The notes under the pieces are model-generated. The model saw nothing but the letters and a program-made list of their open reading frames with translations, was not told where the DNA came from and searched no databases. The position numbers were made by a program, and so were the translations under genes. A DNA stretch of 64,000 nucleotides from contig CALUEY010000001.1 of the NCBI GenBank assembly GCA_944319915.1, positions 62,001 to 126,000 on the forward strand, read 5' to 3'. Every line of letters starts with the position of its first letter. Within the stretch, counting starts at the first letter, position 1. Positions 62,545 to 64,000 of the stretch are shown here, piece after piece. The stretch is from an uncultured Prevotella sp. Lineage in GTDB: Bacteria; Bacteroidota; Bacteroidia; Bacteroidales; Bacteroidaceae.

Positions 62545-62940
62545 ATGACAGATCCAATAGCAGATTATCTGACGAGGTTGAGAAACGCAATCATGGCTCA
62601 TCACCGTGTTGTTGAAGTACCGGCTTCCAACTTGAAGAAGGAAATCACGAAGATCCTCTTCGAGAAAGGGTACATCCTGAACTACAAGTTCATTGAGGAT
62701 GGCCCTCAGGGAACAATCAAGGTTGCCCTCAAGTACGACCCGGCCACAAAGGCCAGTGCCATCAAGTGCCTGAAGAGAGTGTCCACTCCCGGTTTGCGTA
62801 AGTATACCGGCTACAAGGATATGCCGCGAGTAATTAACGGATTAGGTATTGCGATTTTATCTACATCCAAGGGTGTAATGACTGACAAGGAGGCTGCTGT
62901 CGAGAAGATAGGTGGCGAAGTTCTTTGTTACGTATATTAA
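62545..62940 (+). CDS. rpsH: 30S ribosomal protein S8
   Basis: 16S rRNA central-domain binder. The 131-residue product starts MTDPIADYLTRLRNAIMAHH and ends with the DKEAAVEKIGGEVLCYVY motif. In E. coli S8 represses the spc operon; the site here is not identified. The 68-bp gap before it is longer than its neighbours'. Confidence 0.96.
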   Translation: MTDPIADYLTRLRNAIMAHHRVVEVPASNLKKEITKILFEKGYILNYKFIEDGPQGTIKVALKYDPATKASAIKCLKRVSTPGLRKYTGYKDMPRVINGLGIAILSTSKGVMTDKEAAVEKIGGEVLCYVY

Positions 62941-62955
62941 TTTGGAGGATTGAAT

Positions 62956-63522
62956 ATGTCAAGAATAGGTAAATTGCCAATCGCTATCCCTTCAGGTGTG
63001 ACTGTTACCCTCAATGACGGTGTAGTTAATGTCAAGGGGCCAAAGGGTGAGCTTTCTCAGAAAGTAGATTCTTCCATCATCGTTAAGATAGCCGACGGTC
63101 ACGTTACGTTCGAGGTTGACGAGAACAGCCCCGTCAACTACAAGCAGAAGCAGGCTTTCCATGGCCTTTACCGTGCGCTTGTCAACAACATGGTTGTTGG
63201 CGTGAGCGAGGGCTACAAGAAGGTGCTCGAGCTTGTCGGCGTAGGTTATCGTGTTTCCAACCAAGGTAATCTTTTGGAGTTCTCTCTCGGTTATACCCAT
63301 CCCATCTTCATCCAGCTCCCCAAGGAGGTGAAAGTTGAGACGAAGTCTGAGAGAAACCAGAATCCTCTCGTAATCCTTGAGTCTTGCGACAAAGCGTTGC
63401 TGGGTCTTATCTGTGCAAAAATTCGTTCTTTCCGTATGCCCGAACCTTACAAAGGAAAGGGTGTCTTGTTCCAGGGTGAAGTTATCCGCAGGAAGTCTGG
63501 CAAGACGGCCGCAGCTAAGTAA
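62956..63522 (+). CDS. rplF: 50S ribosomal protein L6
   Basis: Protein near the factor-binding site. The 188-residue product starts MSRIGKLPIAIPSGVTVTLN and ends with YKGKGVLFQGEVIRRKSGKT. The start at 62956 is favoured by the family start and by GGAGG (62944-62948) 7 bp upstream, a clear Shine-Dalgarno. A TTG six bases earlier is unlikely. Confidence 0.96.
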   Translation: MSRIGKLPIAIPSGVTVTLNDGVVNVKGPKGELSQKVDSSIIVKIADGHVTFEVDENSPVNYKQKQAFHGLYRALVNNMVVGVSEGYKKVLELVGVGYRVSNQGNLLEFSLGYTHPIFIQLPKEVKVETKSERNQNPLVILESCDKALLGLICAKIRSFRMPEPYKGKGVLFQGEVIRRKSGKTAAAK

Positions 63523-63540
63523 CTTTAATTTATTACGATT

Positions 63541-63885
63541 ATGACAACAAAGAAGATAGAAAGACGAATAAAGATAAAATACAGAATTCGCAAGAAGGTA
63601 TTTGGTACACCGGAGCGTCCCCGTCTGAGCGTTTTCCGCAGCAACAAGCAGATATACGCGCAGGTAATCAACGACGAGGAGGGCAAGACGATAGTTTCCG
63701 CATCTTCGCTTGGCCTTGAGGCCATGCCCAAGATTCAGCAGGCAGAGAAGGTTGGCGAGCTTATTGCAAAGAAGGCAGTTGAGGCAGGCGTAAGCGCTGT
63801 TGTTTTCGACCGCAACGGCTACCTCTATCACGGCCGTGTTAAGCAGCTTGCTGATGCAGCACGTAAAGGTGGACTTAATTTTTAA
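63541..63885 (+). CDS. rplR: 50S ribosomal protein L18
   Basis: 5S rRNA-binding protein. The 114-residue product starts [20 protein letters not shown] and has the core [20 protein letters not shown] and the end [20 protein letters not shown]. It is 18 bp after rplF and 6 bp before rpsE. Confidence 0.96.
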   Translation: MTTKKIERRIKIKYRIRKKVFGTPERPRLSVFRSNKQIYAQVINDEEGKTIVSASSLGLEAMPKIQQAEKVGELIAKKAVEAGVSAVVFDRNGYLYHGRVKQLADAARKGGLNF

Positions 63886-63891
63886 ACGATT

Positions 63892-64000
63892 ATGGCAATG
63901 AACAGAGTTAAAGTAAATAGTGACGTTGAGTTGAAAGACAAGTTGGTTGCTATTAACCGTGTGACCAAGGTTACGAAAGGTGGCCGTACCTTTACTTTTG
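63892..64000 (+). CDS. rpsE: 30S ribosomal protein S5, 5' part only
   Basis: Translation from 63892 gives [20 protein letters not shown] and then [16 protein letters not shown], the start of the S5 double-stranded-RNA-like domain. The frame runs off the right edge. Position after rplR agrees with the spc operon order. A second ATG two codons in is possible. Confidence 0.93.
   Translation, partial: MAMNRVKVNSDVELKDKLVAINRVTKVTKGGRTFTF

Overview
The window comes from a GC-rich member of the Bacteroidales, most likely Prevotella-like. The evidence is the Bacteroidota -7 promoter box (TAnnTTTG, sometimes with TTTG about 19-20 bp upstream) in front of many genes, a complete type IX secretion (T9SS) core operon, fimbrillin-family lipoproteins, DUF3467/DUF3575/DUF5119/DUF4292 proteins, and the gene order fusA directly followed by rpsJ. 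The genus is an inference. Both edges cut genes: gyrB on the left and rpsE on the right.

Layout. 1-9517: housekeeping genes. These are gyrB (partial), the tRNA-Glu/rpsT unit and recO, then a translationally coupled minus-strand operon dut > TPR protein > DUF4292 lipoprotein > EnvC-like LytM protein, then dgt. 9597-13778: an SGNH hydrolase, a GNAT acetyltransferase, a Bax-inhibitor-1 membrane protein and a GH105 glycosidase whose C-terminus resembles a T9SS sorting tail. 14009-19993: porP, gldK, gldL, gldM and gldN, the secretion machine that would export such cargo. 20108-34359: two outer-membrane proteins, the gltX > waaA > phosphoesterase operon, a PgpH-like HDIG membrane protein, a FadL-type porin, priA and a DUF389 protein.

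35348-49409: a nine-gene, same-strand surface-structure locus. It holds a DUF3575 protein, a DUF5119 lipoprotein with a long acidic Thr-Pro-Gly-Glu linker, three fimbrillin-like lipoproteins, a second DUF3575 protein, an OmpA-like 883-residue protein, a 710-residue protein with three tandem beta-barrel repeats, and a TPR protein. It looks like a type V pilus or related adhesin system with an unusual envelope module. Its promoter contains a G8 tract and two direct repeats, which suggests on/off or graded control.

50127-64000: DUF3467, a DUF362 ferredoxin-like protein and the str/S10/spc ribosomal-protein cluster (rpsL, rpsG, fusA, rpsJ through rpsE).

Two families of intergenic repeats recur. 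Family 1 is an array of 22-bp units followed by a conserved tail (six copies, both orientations). Family 2 is a 126-138-bp element with terminal inverted repeats (three full copies and one fragment). A 197-bp near-palindrome also occurs. All are outside genes, and they cluster on both sides of the fimbrial locus. These repeats, the fimbrial promoter and the triple-barrel protein are the most novel-looking content.
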